Shown here piece after piece: positions 8,523 to 17,121 of a DNA stretch of 64,000 nt. Below the pieces are notes generated by a model. It worked only from the letters and a program-made list of their open reading frames with translations. It was not told the origin of the DNA and searched no databases. The translations under genes and the position numbers were made by a program. How positions within the stretch are numbered: position 1 is the first letter of the stretch; each line of letters starts with the position of its first letter. The stretch is from Photobacterium aquae (GTDB taxonomy: Bacteria; Pseudomonadota; Gammaproteobacteria; Enterobacterales; Vibrionaceae): contig NZ_LDOT01000002.1 of assembly GCF_001029445.1 (NCBI RefSeq), forward strand, positions 248,001 through 312,000, written 5' to 3'.

Positions 8523-9515
8523 ATGAAAGTTGCAGTCTTCAGTACCAAAAAGTACGACCAAAAATCCTTCGAGCTGATCAACCAGCACTATGGCCACCAG
8601 CTTGATTTCTTCGACTTCCGCTTGACCGAACAAACAGCAAAAATGGCCCACGGCTACGATGCGGTTTGTGCCTTCGTCAATGATGATCTCAGCCGTTCAG
8701 TCTTGGAAAAGCTCGCCGCCAGTAATGTACGTCTGGTTGCCATGCGTTGTGCTGGTTTTGACAAGGTGGATCTTGATGCCGCACAGGATCTAGGTATCCA
8801 AGTCGTCCGTGTACCCGCCTACTCACCGGAAGCCATTGCGGAACATACCCTTGGCTTGATGCTAAGCCTAAACCGACGAATCCACCGAGCATACCAGCGT
8901 ACCCGTGATGCCAACTTCTCCCTTGAAGGGCTGACGGGCTTCAACTTCCACGGACGTACCGTCGGCGTTATCGGCACCGGGAAAATCGGGATCGCAACCA
9001 TCCGGATCCTCAAAGGTTTGGGCATGAATATCCTCGCCTTCGACCCGTTCGAAAATCCACTGGCCATCGAACTGGGTGTTACCTATACCTCCTTGGAAGA
9101 GATCTACCGCCAGGCTGATGTCATCACCCTGCACTGCCCAATGACACAGGAAAACTTCCACATGCTTAACGCCAATGCCTTCGCGCAAATGCGTGATGGG
9201 GTGATGATCATCAATACCAGCCGTGGCGAGCTGCTCAACTCCAAAGATGCGATTGAAGCCCTAAAAGTGGGCAAAATTGGTTCGTTGGGGATCGACGTTT
9301 ACGAAAATGAAAAAGACCTGTTCTTCGAAGACAAATCAAACGACGTCATCACCGATGATGTCTTCCGCCGCTTGTCTTCCTGTCATAACGTACTGTTTAC
9401 CGGCCATCAAGCATTCCTGACCGAAGAGGCATTGGGTAATATTGCCGATACAACGTTAAACAATATTGCACAGTTCGAAGCAGGCAAAACCTCTGGTAAC
9501 GAGCTGATCAAGTAA
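8523..9515 (+). CDS. ldhA: Fermentative D-lactate dehydrogenase
   Basis: This is a 330-residue NAD-dependent 2-hydroxyacid dehydrogenase that reduces pyruvate to D-lactate in the cytoplasm during fermentation. The Rossmann motif is GVIGTGKIGIATI (148-160). The catalytic arginine is R234 in NTSRGEL, the acid lies in DVYENE (258-263) and the catalytic histidine is H295 in FTGHQAF. Length and sequence fit LdhA over its full extent. GGAAAGGTGACCG precedes the ATG. It is a single gene with a CRP-like site upstream and its own terminator downstream. Confidence 0.95.
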   Translation: MKVAVFSTKKYDQKSFELINQHYGHQLDFFDFRLTEQTAKMAHGYDAVCAFVNDDLSRSVLEKLAASNVRLVAMRCAGFDKVDLDAAQDLGIQVVRVPAYSPEAIAEHTLGLMLSLNRRIHRAYQRTRDANFSLEGLTGFNFHGRTVGVIGTGKIGIATIRILKGLGMNILAFDPFENPLAIELGVTYTSLEEIYRQADVITLHCPMTQENFHMLNANAFAQMRDGVMIINTSRGELLNSKDAIEALKVGKIGSLGIDVYENEKDLFFEDKSNDVITDDVFRRLSSCHNVLFTGHQAFLTEEALGNIADTTLNNIAQFEAGKTSGNELIK

Positions 9516-9564
9516 TTCACATACAGGCCGTACCATCAGTGGCTACCTTTCAATCTTTCAACAG

Positions 9565-9594
9565 TAAGGCAGGTACTCAACCTGCCTTATTCCC
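9565..9594 (+). terminator. Intrinsic terminator after ldhA
   Basis: A perfect 10-bp stem, TAAGGCAGGT / ACCTGCCTTA with loop ACTCA, starts 50 bp after the ldhA stop and is followed by TTCCCCCC. The T-tract is short. Confidence 0.6.
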
Positions 9595-9888
9595 CCCTCA
9601 TATCCCGCACGCTTTTGAGGTCACCTCTGCAAAGACACAGCTTGAGATAATGCAGAAATATGCCCCTTTGGCCTTACCGGTTTTTGTCTTTATTTGTCAT
9701 GATATGTTTCCCCGTATAACCAATAATCACATTTAAAAACTTGCTTATCATTGCTGTGAAAGGGATTAAAAAAGAATGCACTAATAACTTTTTTACACAC
9801 AAAAAAGCACTAGTGACCGCAAATTTCTATGCTAATAGGCTATTGTCCAGTAAAATACGCCCATTATTTTAAGACCTTCATGGATTCT
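9595..9888 (+). other. Leader/promoter region of the outer-membrane-like gene
   Basis: About 300 bp with no credible ORF. It includes an A/T-rich stretch with a short inverted repeat (CTTTTTT / AAAAAAG around 9789-9808), which is probably promoter-proximal. Nothing else is recognisable. Confidence 0.35.
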
Positions 9889-10440
9889 ATGATGCGTAAA
9901 ATTCTTCTTGCGACTAGCTTAATGCTAGCGTCAATTTCTGCAGCCCACGCTGACACATCATCAACAATGAGCAACTTCAGCTACGATTATGCTGAGGCTC
10001 GTATTGGTATCAGCCCACTGACTTATGGTGCGGGCTTTAGCAAATCAATCCACCCTAACGCACACATCATCGGTAGCATTGATACAGAGTTCGACAGTGA
10101 CTGGGACGCGGCACTAGGTGTGGGTTTCCATGCACCTATCAATAACTGGGCAGATATCACCGGTGAGCTGAAAGCACGCAATGCCAAAGACAGCGGCCGC
10201 TTTGATACCTCAGCAGGCAGACTCGGTATGGAAGTTAACCTAGGCGTTCGCCAATGGTTGGGTCCACAGCTAGAAGTCGGCGGCCAGATCGGCCACCTGA
10301 ACATTGATGACTACGAAAAAACTATCGGTAACGTCTACGCACGTTTCCACGCCACCGAGCTATTCTCAATTGGCGTAACAGGCCGATTCAACGAAATCTA
10401 CGGCGATCAAATGTTGGTAACAACACGCTTCAAGTTCTAA
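9889..10440 (+). CDS. Small outer-membrane beta-barrel-like protein
   Basis: This is a 183-residue secreted protein. A Sec signal peptide covers about residues 1-22 (hydrophobic LLATSLMLASISA, then AAHA before DTSS). The mature chain has alternating amphipathic strands, several G-x-G turns and a terminal aromatic residue (TTRFKF), as expected for an eight-stranded outer-membrane barrel. I do not recognise a named family; it is OmpX/Ail-like only in size and pattern. In-frame ATGs occur at 9880, 9889 and 9892. I chose 9889 because it gives a normal signal peptide; no strong ribosome site separates them. A strong terminator follows. Confidence 0.7.
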   Translation: MMRKILLATSLMLASISAAHADTSSTMSNFSYDYAEARIGISPLTYGAGFSKSIHPNAHIIGSIDTEFDSDWDAALGVGFHAPINNWADITGELKARNAKDSGRFDTSAGRLGMEVNLGVRQWLGPQLEVGGQIGHLNIDDYEKTIGNVYARFHATELFSIGVTGRFNEIYGDQMLVTTRFKF

Positions 10441-10466
10441 TTGACGCGCACCGAAATCCAAATACT

Positions 10467-10499
10467 CAACGCCCCGCGATATTCGCGGGGCGTTTTTGT
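10467..10499 (+). terminator. Intrinsic terminator after outer-membrane-like gene
   Basis: The stem ACGCCCCGCG / CGCGGGGCGT has a 5-nt loop and is followed by TTTT. It starts about 28 bp after the plus-strand stop and also lies just past the stop of the opposing LysR gene. Confidence 0.9.
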
Positions 10500-10513
10500 A
10501 TGGGAAACCAAAA

Positions 10514-11428
10514 TCAGCTCACTTTTTTCATCTCTTCCAGCCAATCGATAAATGCCTTAATCCGTGGTGACGTCGCCATCTCCTTGCGGCAAACCAAATA
10601 GTACGTCAACGGCGATGGCACCGATAAGGTAAACGGTGCGACTAAACGACCGCTCTCGAGCTGCTCGGCGATAAAAGAAGCACGCCCCATCGCCACCCCA
10701 ATCCCCCGCTCTGCCGCCTGCAGCGACAAATCTGCACGGTCAAAGGTACAACCGGTCCCATCAGGCAGCAAAACCCCATTTTGCTGTGCCCAGTACTGCC
10801 ATTCGTCATTGCGGCCGGCCTTGGCCCAAGGGGCGGCATCATGAAGCAGCATACAAGCGGTTAAATTTGCCGGATTGCCATACAAATGATGACGCTTCGC
10901 ATAATCATGGCTGCAGACCGGCATCATGCTCTCGTCCATCAGCTTGACCACATGCAAACCACTGTGCTTACCGTTACCAAAGTAGATTGCGCAGTCAAAC
11001 GACTCAGTCTGGAAATCCACCAGCTCGTTGCGGGTACGTAAATGAATACGCAAAGATGGGTATTTATCAATAAAACGCTTCAGGCGCGGCAACAACCAGC
11101 GCTGGGCGAATGTCGGCGGTACTGAGATATTGAGATCGCCGCAAAGTTCTTGGGTACGCAACTCGCGCAGCTCATTGGCCAAATCGCCAAAATTCTGGGC
11201 AACGACCTCTTTGAGGCGCTTCCCGTCATCCGTCAGGCTCAAGCGTCTTGGCTGACGAATAAAAAGCGTAACCCCCAAAGCTTCTTCGAGGTTTTTGATT
11301 TTATGACTGACCGCACTTTGTGTCAGGCATAAAATTTCGGCAGCACGGGTAAAACTCATTTGATCCGCTGCAATAAGAAAACAGTGGAGTCCTGAAAGGA
11401 TTGAGCCGGTTAGTCGAGGTAATTGCAT
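10514..11428 (-). CDS. LysR-family transcriptional regulator, DsdC-like
   Basis: This is a 304-residue LysR protein with an N-terminal winged helix-turn-helix (about 10-70; FTRAAEILCLTQSAVSHKIKNLEE) and a C-terminal substrate-binding domain. Several stretches resemble E. coli DsdC, the D-serine-responsive activator: QRWLLPRL, FDCAIYFGNG, MPVCSHDYAKRH, LLHDAAPW, FDRADLSLQAAERGIGVAMGR and SGRLVAPF. GcvA-type regulators are the nearest alternative. No dsdX/dsdA or other obvious target lies beside it; the outer-membrane-like gene is convergent. The ligand and targets are therefore open. Confidence 0.85.
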   Translation of the reverse strand: MQLPRLTGSILSGLHCFLIAADQMSFTRAAEILCLTQSAVSHKIKNLEEALGVTLFIRQPRRLSLTDDGKRLKEVVAQNFGDLANELRELRTQELCGDLNISVPPTFAQRWLLPRLKRFIDKYPSLRIHLRTRNELVDFQTESFDCAIYFGNGKHSGLHVVKLMDESMMPVCSHDYAKRHHLYGNPANLTACMLLHDAAPWAKAGRNDEWQYWAQQNGVLLPDGTGCTFDRADLSLQAAERGIGVAMGRASFIAEQLESGRLVAPFTLSVPSPLTYYLVCRKEMATSPRIKAFIDWLEEMKKVS

Positions 11429-11573
11429 GGCAAGTTCAGAAAGTGGGTCTGTAAGTTATGAGAGGGATCATACAACAAAAACACCACCAAGAGGATCGGA
11501 GCTAGGGCCTATTACGCTGATCTCCACCAAACGTTTTAGACCCTAATACTCTGCAAAAAATATGTGCTACCTC

Positions 11574-12161
11574 TTATTCAAGAGCACGTAATAACTTTTG
11601 CTTATCGTCGTCTTTAAGCAAAGACCAATGACAACCGTCAATCGCCCCTGCAAACATCCAAAGTAATTTTACATCCAAATCTTTACCTTGGCTTTGGCGA
11701 ACCTTGCGGTACACCTCTGCAGCCCCCAATGAAAGGAAACTGCTTACATCAGGAATGCCGGCCTTTTTAACCATGCGCTCCAATGTTAGGCGCATATTTG
11801 GCAAGTCCCTGATCCTTTTACTTTTATCTGATAATTTATCAGCTTTTTCCAAGACTGATACATTAATTGATTGATTAATTAGATCTGATGAGAGGGCCTT
11901 ATCACTGACGTACAAGGTGGTAATGTCGTAGTAGTTAACGACAGCCGTTGTACTGCGTTTGATATGCCTGAATTTCTCGCAGCCTAACTCAACCAGTTGA
12001 TGATCCAACTCATCGCCACCGCGAAGGTAAATAGCCTTATCGGTGATAATCGCATACATGGCACCGTTCAGGAAAATACCTGTTCCGCCAAACATCGAGC
12101 GTTTGTCAAACTCACCAAATTTTTGAAGAAAATTAAATAACTCTTCCTTGAATAAATGCAC
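11574..12161 (-). CDS. TfoX/Sxy-family competence regulator (GTG start)
   Basis: This is a 195-residue protein with both TfoX domains. The N-terminal domain has KRSMFGGTGIFLNGAMYAI near 18-36. The C-terminal domain has IRDLPNMRLTLERMVKKAGI and ends in LLWMFAGAIDGCHW. TfoX/Sxy proteins act with CRP to turn on competence genes; the Vibrio paralogue TfoY affects motility and type VI secretion. I cannot decide which paralogue this is, though the long GGDELDHQL insertion differs from the TfoX I remember. No ATG lies at the expected N-terminus. GTG at 12161 has AGGAG seven bases upstream and gives the family's normal length. I found no GEMM (c-di-GMP) riboswitch motif in the leader. Confidence 0.88.
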   Translation of the reverse strand: MHLFKEELFNFLQKFGEFDKRSMFGGTGIFLNGAMYAIITDKAIYLRGGDELDHQLVELGCEKFRHIKRSTTAVVNYYDITTLYVSDKALSSDLINQSINVSVLEKADKLSDKSKRIRDLPNMRLTLERMVKKAGIPDVSSFLSLGAAEVYRKVRQSQGKDLDVKLLWMFAGAIDGCHWSLLKDDDKQKLLRALE

Positions 12162-12413
12162 AATATTTCTCCTGTTAAACGTTATTGGTTGATTTTCCAG
12201 TAACGCCAAACACCAAGCGTCAACAAATTGACAATGACACACCCCGGAAATAATTGCTACATATGAAACAATGAACATGCCAAAGTGAGATTTCAGACAT
12301 ATTATGGATTGCGAATTAAGCGTTTTGTGACAAAAGCGACCTTAATGTGAGCAATAGATTCTGGAGCAAAATCACCTAAACTGATCTTAGAAATCCACGA
12401 TATTTGCGAAAAT

Positions 12414-13007
12414 ATGCCTAAAGAGAATGCAAGTGACAGAGTTTCCCTCTTTCCTTCTGCCAGTCATTTATTGCCAGAGGGGAAGACCGAAATAAATATT
12501 GTCGAAGAACGGCACATCAGAATGATGAAGATGTCGCTGGCTCAAATACGTCCTTTTGCTTTATGCATGCTCAGCGAAGAGGCCATTAATAACGAAATCG
12601 CCAAAATTCCGGCTATTGCGACTCTCTGCACCATTACCGATTTCGACCAAAATGATAATGGCGGCCTGAAACTCCAGATCATAGGCACTCAAAAAGTTCG
12701 TCTTACCCAAATCCATGTCGAATATGACGACTTACTCAGTGCTGAGTACACGGAATATCCCAACTGGCCAACCAGCCCCGTCGAAGAAGAAGACTGTGAG
12801 TTAGCGGATAAACTCCAGCTGTTTTTTGAAACCATGCCAGAAATCGGTGCTTTGTACCCAGATCCCCACTATAAAAACCTCAGCTGGATCTGCCAACGAT
12901 GGATAGAAGTCTTACCGCTAGAGGTTCATTACAAACAATTGCTGATTACCCAAGATAGTCCAAAACTCACATGCCGATTCCTTCATAGACTTTTTTTCGA
13001 AGAATAA
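12414..13007 (+). CDS. LON-substrate-binding-domain protein (PUA-like)
   Basis: This is a 197-residue protein matching the N-terminal domain of Lon protease (PF02190 type). It has an opening SLFPSASHLLPEGKTEINIVEERHIRMM, corresponding to the Lon PLFPL...LPG...LxIFExRYxxM pattern, then a beta-rich half and a helical half. There is no AAA+ or protease domain, so it cannot be a Lon enzyme. Stand-alone LON-domain proteins are common in Gammaproteobacteria and have no settled function. It is divergent from the tfoX-like gene and followed by the HDOD gene 100 bp downstream. The ribosome site before the ATG is weak. Confidence 0.82.
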   Translation: MPKENASDRVSLFPSASHLLPEGKTEINIVEERHIRMMKMSLAQIRPFALCMLSEEAINNEIAKIPAIATLCTITDFDQNDNGGLKLQIIGTQKVRLTQIHVEYDDLLSAEYTEYPNWPTSPVEEEDCELADKLQLFFETMPEIGALYPDPHYKNLSWICQRWIEVLPLEVHYKQLLITQDSPKLTCRFLHRLFFEE

Positions 13008-13107
13008 GTAACCAATTCTGAATAAATCTAACAAAATTTACTGTTTATAGAACTACCTTTACGCTTCATGACTAGTTAAACTAGCCCCGTCATCTTACTG
13101 TAAGAGT

Positions 13108-14046
13108 ATGTATCTATTACTCATGTCTCATGTTTCATTTTTTTGGCTCAAACCTGAGCACGATAAGCTTGTTAAAGGGCTAGAATCCGAATTTTGCACC
13201 TTGGTTAAGTCTGCGATAACTAAAAATCGCCTGACCTTACCCCCGGTGCCAAAAGTTCTCAATCAATTGCATAAATTATGCAACCGAGACGATACGACGA
13301 TTCATAAAGTCGCCGCGCTCCTATTGGAAGATCCGGGGATGGCTGCCTATATCCTGAAAATTTCCAATACGATGCTGTTTAATCGCCGTAATGTCATTTG
13401 CCACGATATCCATACCGCCGTAGGCCGGCTTGGTATTGTTCGAGTCAGGGATATTGTCACCGCCAAGGCTATCGAAGACCTCAAAACACGGCATAACTTT
13501 AGCCAGCATTGCAATCAGCTACTAATGCAAAGTGCAGTCCGCTCTCGTCAGCTCGCGGCAACAATGGGGCTTATTGCGGCCGGTCTGGCCAAACATGATG
13601 AATTTCCCAAGGCCATCGAACCGGAAAAGGCATTACTGGCAGGCTTGTTTGCCGATATCGGCCTATTTAGCCTTGTCCACGAATACCAGCTCTATCTCGA
13701 TAGCGGTAATTTCCTCGATATTGAAATTGCAAAGTACGTTTTCGAGCACTGCTGCCAACAGGCGAGCCTGCTGGTTCTGCAGCACTGGGGATTTGACGAT
13801 GACTATCTAGAGGTCGCGTCCAATATGCCGGTACCGTTCCGCTCTGCGCTATGCGAGCACCTGTATCTTGACACCGCACGAATGGCTCACCATCTGCTGA
13901 TGTACAAAAACAACGATGAGGCCATCGAAGAGCACCATGTCGAAATGGATCTGGCAGCCGCGGAGGTTATGTACGATCTTACTAACCTTCCCGATGACGT
14001 GTTCAATCAGCACCTCAAGGCAGTATTTAAAACAGGAGAACTCTGA
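13108..14046 (+). CDS. HDOD-domain signalling protein
   Basis: This is a 312-residue protein with an HDOD domain at about 40-245. It opens LPPVPKVLNQLHKLCNRDDTTIHKVAALLLEDPGMAAYILKISN and carries GRLGIVRVRDIV and AGLFADIGLF. HDOD domains are HD-GYP relatives lacking the metal-binding HD residues and usually act as non-enzymatic adaptors in signalling. The N-terminal 35 residues and the acidic C-terminal helix have no recognised domain. An internal ATG at 13123 is an alternative start; the upstream TAAGAG favours 13108 only slightly. Confidence 0.85.
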   Translation: MYLLLMSHVSFFWLKPEHDKLVKGLESEFCTLVKSAITKNRLTLPPVPKVLNQLHKLCNRDDTTIHKVAALLLEDPGMAAYILKISNTMLFNRRNVICHDIHTAVGRLGIVRVRDIVTAKAIEDLKTRHNFSQHCNQLLMQSAVRSRQLAATMGLIAAGLAKHDEFPKAIEPEKALLAGLFADIGLFSLVHEYQLYLDSGNFLDIEIAKYVFEHCCQQASLLVLQHWGFDDDYLEVASNMPVPFRSALCEHLYLDTARMAHHLLMYKNNDEAIEEHHVEMDLAAAEVMYDLTNLPDDVFNQHLKAVFKTGEL

Positions 14047-14099
14047 TCATACCGTATCGACCAACAGAAGATTGACACACCGATAGAATCTGCGATAAA

Positions 14100-14290
14100 C
14101 ACTATAGACTCTAGACCCCTCAAGATGCTCGTCACAACGAGCCATCGAGAATGCAAGACCACCGTGCCGGAGTCACTCTGTGCACGGGCACGCCCTATAT
14201 ACGCACCACATATACAATAGGTAGTCTCACCCTAGGTAAGACAGCAAGGTAACAGGACATATACCGCGGTAACGCTGTTTAAGGATGATT
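14100..14290 (+). promoter_or_regulatory. Structured 5' leader of lysO (candidate cis-regulatory RNA)
   Basis: Upstream of lysO I can draw five short helices in a row. They are GCTCGT-CACA-ACGAGC (14127-14142), CCGTGC/GCACGG (14162-14187; a shifted pairing CGTGCC/GGCACG is mutually exclusive), CCTAT/ATAGG (14194-14221), GTCT/AGAC (14224-14242) and ACAGC/GCTGT (14241-14278). The last ends just before the AAGG ribosome site. The conserved cores of the lysine riboswitch are not visible. Promoter position and function are unknown. Confidence 0.35.
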
Positions 14291-15190
14291 ATGTTTTCAG
14301 GCATGCTCTATATTTTCCTCCCGCTGGTGATCGGCTATCTGATCCCGATAAATAAACCCTCGGTACTGAATTTTATCAATACCCAAACCAGCCGCTTAGT
14401 ACTGGTTATCTTGGCCTTAATGGGATTGAGTCTGGCGGGGCTTGATAATATTGGCCAGAATCTCAATCAGATTGTAATTTACACCTTGGTCTTCTTCTCG
14501 CTGATCAGTGGCTGTAATTTGCTGGCTCTGCCACTTTTAGACAAGCTACTACCAACAGAAACCGCTCAACAAAACCAAAAGCTCCCCTTCCTCACCATGA
14601 TGATGGAATCAGTCAAACTCATTTTCGTCGTTGCTGGCGGCCTTGTTGTCGGTCTGATTGCGGGCATCGATCTTGGATGGGTCGACAAGGCCAGCGAAGC
14701 CATTTTGCTACTCCTGCTGTTCATGATCGGGATACAGCTGCGAAACAGCGGGATGACCCTAAAGCAAATCCTGCTCAACAAGAAAGGGATGCTCATTGCT
14801 TTGACAATTGTTGCGACATCGCTACCTGGCGGCCTCATTGCCGCTTGGCTGCTTGACCTGCCTTACCAACACGGTCTAGCGATGGCTTCCGGCTTTGGCT
14901 GGTACTCGTTGGCCGGTATTCTGATTGGTGACAGTCTCGGTCCTGTGATGGGCGGGGTGGCTTTCCTCAACGAATTAATGCGCGAGCTCATTGCATTGAG
15001 CCTGATCCCGATGATCATTGCACGCTACCCCAGCACCGCTATCGGCTATGCCGGAGCCACTGCTATGGACTTCACCCTACCGATCATCCAAAGCTGTGGC
15101 GGTATCCGCTGTGTGCCTATCGCCATTGTCAGTGGGTTTATCCTTAGCTTGCTAGTACCGGTGCTTATCTTGTTTTTCCTTTCGCTGTAA
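14291..15190 (+). CDS. lysO: L-lysine exporter LysO (YbjE family)
   Basis: This is a 299-residue inner-membrane protein of the LysO/DUF340 family, which exports L-lysine. There are about eight hydrophobic segments. Family landmarks are FMIGIQLRNSG near 150, GFGWYSLAGILIGDSLGP near 200, FLNELMRELIAL and GATAMDFTLPIIQSCGG near 255-270. The first ATG, at 14285, directly abuts AAGG. The second, at 14291, has that sequence at proper spacing, so I chose it. It is single-cistron, with a structured leader upstream and a long hairpin downstream. Confidence 0.92.
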   Translation: MFSGMLYIFLPLVIGYLIPINKPSVLNFINTQTSRLVLVILALMGLSLAGLDNIGQNLNQIVIYTLVFFSLISGCNLLALPLLDKLLPTETAQQNQKLPFLTMMMESVKLIFVVAGGLVVGLIAGIDLGWVDKASEAILLLLLFMIGIQLRNSGMTLKQILLNKKGMLIALTIVATSLPGGLIAAWLLDLPYQHGLAMASGFGWYSLAGILIGDSLGPVMGGVAFLNELMRELIALSLIPMIIARYPSTAIGYAGATAMDFTLPIIQSCGGIRCVPIAIVSGFILSLLVPVLILFFLSL

Positions 15191-15214
15191 CGCCAGCAGG
15201 TGGGCGATACCAGT

Positions 15215-15248
15215 GCCTGATATGCTCGTATCAGCGAGCATATCAGGC
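15215..15248 (+). terminator. Long perfect hairpin after lysO
   Basis: A 14-bp perfect stem (GCCTGATATGCTCG / CGAGCATATCAGGC, loop TATCAG) begins 25 bp after the lysO stop. No T-tract follows, so it may protect the transcript 3' end or terminate inefficiently. Confidence 0.5.
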
Positions 15249-15637
15249 TACTAAGCATCACTAACCATACTTACTACAGTGATACCGAACAGCCTTTTCC
15301 TTCCGATTCCTCCCCCCAATTGAACGCACTGAGCTCGCTCTGCATACGCCATCTTCCAATAGCACCTATCTATCAAGAACACCTATCTATCAAGACCGCC
15401 TCTCTAACAAGGCTATTACTCTATCGAGACAAAGAGTTGGAATCCCCGACACGCCCAGCATCGAACACTGCACTTCGGATAAGCGTTGGGAGTCGCTCAA
15501 AATACGTCATAGGATTCCCGACACAGCCTTTAATCAGTCTCTGGTGCTCTATACAAGGAACTTACACTCTTTGCCATATTCACCTCAGCGTGCACTGTAA
15601 CTTGGCTGACCGATCATTTCTCCGTATCGCCCTAACG
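15249..15637. other. Non-coding stretch between lysO and ptsG
   Basis: No credible gene is visible. It contains a short tandem repeat (15363-15395) and two similar motifs, TCCCCGACAC near 15443 and TTCCCGACAC near 15514. The function of this stretch is not apparent. Confidence 0.4.
15363..15395. repeat. Two-copy 17-bp tandem repeat
   Basis: CACCTATCTATCAAGA occurs twice, at 15363-15378 and 15380-15395, with one base between. Two copies only, non-coding. Confidence 0.7.
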
Positions 15638-15668
15638 CAAAAAGGGGGAGCCGAAGCTCCCCCTTTGA
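15638..15668. terminator. Intrinsic terminator after ptsG
   Basis: The stem GGGGGAGC-CGAA-GCTCCCCC is flanked by A and T runs. On the minus strand it ends in T5 and lies 25 bp after the ptsG stop. Confidence 0.9.
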
Positions 15669-15690
15669 TAACACAGTTCAGTAATTCGTA

Positions 15691-17121
15691 TTAGTTGTTA
15701 CGAATCCACTCATCCATGTCAGATTTCAGGTTGTCAGACTTAGTACCGAAGATAGCCTGTACACCGCTACCTGCGACAACAACACCTGCTGCACCTAGTT
15801 GCTTCAGACCAGACTGGTCAACTTTCTCAACGTCGGCTACTGATACACGTAGACGAGTGATACAAGCGTCAAGACCAGTGATGTTGTCTTTACCACCGAA
15901 TGCCATTACTAGGTTTTTCGCTAGCTCAGAACCTTCAACGGCTGCGCCTGCGTTCTTATCTTCTTCTTCACGACCAGGAGTCTTCAGGTTCATCGCTTTG
16001 ATAACTGCGCGGAATACCACGTAGTAAACAACAGCGTAAACAAGACCTAGGCCAACAAGCAGAAGCATGTTTTCAGCGCGTGGAGACTGTACGATAAAGT
16101 CAATGAAACCATTCGAGAATGTGTGACCGTGAACGATACCCAGTGCGTTAGTCAGCATGTATGCCACACCAGCCAGTACAGCGTGGATAGCGTACAGAAC
16201 AGGCGCTACGAATAGGAATGCGAACTCGATTGGCTCAGTGATACCTGTTAGGAAAGACGTCAACGCAGCTGATGCCATGATACCCATTACTTTTGCACGG
16301 TTCTCAGGTTTTGCTGAGTGAGCAATCGCGATTGCAGCAGCAGGAAGACCGAACATCTTGAATAGGTAACCACCCGCAAGCTGACCGAAACCATTACCCG
16401 CTGCGCGAGAAGCGTCATCAGCAGTTAGGAAACAAGTCATGATACCGTTTACGTGCTCACCAGCATTGTTCACACAAGAACCAGCTTCGTAGAAGAACGG
16501 TACGTTCCAGATATGGTGAAGACCAAAAGGAATTAGAGAACGTTCAATAACACCGTAGATACCGAATGCAGCTACAGGGTTCTGGTGTGCAGCCCAGTCA
16601 GAGAATGCTGCAATTGCGCTACCGATTGGAGGCCATACAACAGACAGGATTAGACCTAGTGCGATAGATGCGAAACCCGTTACGATTGGCACAGCACGCT
16701 TACCAGCGAAGAAGCCTAGGTATTCTGGAAGCTGAATACGGTAGAACTTGTTAAATGCCCAACCCGCGATACCACCAGCAAGGATACCACCAAGAACGCC
16801 TGTCTCGATGCCATCAACGCCCATTACGGTTGCCATTACTTTTAGCGTAGCAACCATGATGCCGTAACCAACAACGGCTGCAAGACCCGCAACACCGTCA
16901 TTCTTAGTAAAGCCAAGTGCTGTACCTACCGCAAATAGCAGAGCCATTTGACCGAAAACAGAGCCACCAGCTTGCTCCATTAGGTGAGAAACTACGTCAG
17001 GGAGGAAGCTAAAGTTAGCAGCACCAACCCCCAATAGAATACCGGCTACCGGCAAAACCGATACAGGCAACATCAGCGCCTTACCGACTTTTTGCAGGTT
17101 TGCAAAAAGGTTCTTGAACAT
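15691..17121 (-). CDS. ptsG: PTS glucose-specific EIICB component
   Basis: This is a 476-residue inner-membrane enzyme that transports glucose and phosphorylates it to glucose 6-phosphate. The EIIC domain spans about residues 1-375 ([42 protein letters not shown]). The cytoplasmic EIIB domain covers about 395-476 with phosphocysteine C420 in [10 protein letters not shown]. No EIIA domain is present, so the soluble EIIA(Glc) must be supplied in trans. The gene sits downstream of tatD as in E. coli but has its own 450-bp promoter region with a CRP-like site and a terminator before it. Confidence 0.97.
   Translation of the reverse strand: MFKNLFANLQKVGKALMLPVSVLPVAGILLGVGAANFSFLPDVVSHLMEQAGGSVFGQMALLFAVGTALGFTKNDGVAGLAAVVGYGIMVATLKVMATVMGVDGIETGVLGGILAGGIAGWAFNKFYRIQLPEYLGFFAGKRAVPIVTGFASIALGLILSVVWPPIGSAIAAFSDWAAHQNPVAAFGIYGVIERSLIPFGLHHIWNVPFFYEAGSCVNNAGEHVNGIMTCFLTADDASRAAGNGFGQLAGGYLFKMFGLPAAAIAIAHSAKPENRAKVMGIMASAALTSFLTGITEPIEFAFLFVAPVLYAIHAVLAGVAYMLTNALGIVHGHTFSNGFIDFIVQSPRAENMLLLVGLGLVYAVVYYVVFRAVIKAMNLKTPGREEEDKNAGAAVEGSELAKNLVMAFGGKDNITGLDACITRLRVSVADVEKVDQSGLKQLGAAGVVVAGSGVQAIFGTKSDNLKSDMDEWIRNN

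Noticed and set aside
9539..9736. 65-codon ORF after ldhA
   Set aside because: It contains the ldhA terminator hairpin and has no ribosome site.
12162..12413. c-di-GMP (GEMM) riboswitch upstream of the TfoX/Sxy gene
   Set aside because: The GEMM signature (CGCAAAGCC and the tetraloop receptor) is absent on either strand.
14047..14290. Lysine riboswitch upstream of lysO
   Set aside because: The conserved lysine-riboswitch core elements could not be found; only generic hairpins are present.
15320..15694. 124-codon plus-strand ORF after lysO
   Set aside because: It runs through the ptsG terminator into the ptsG 3' end, has no ribosome site and an erratic composition.
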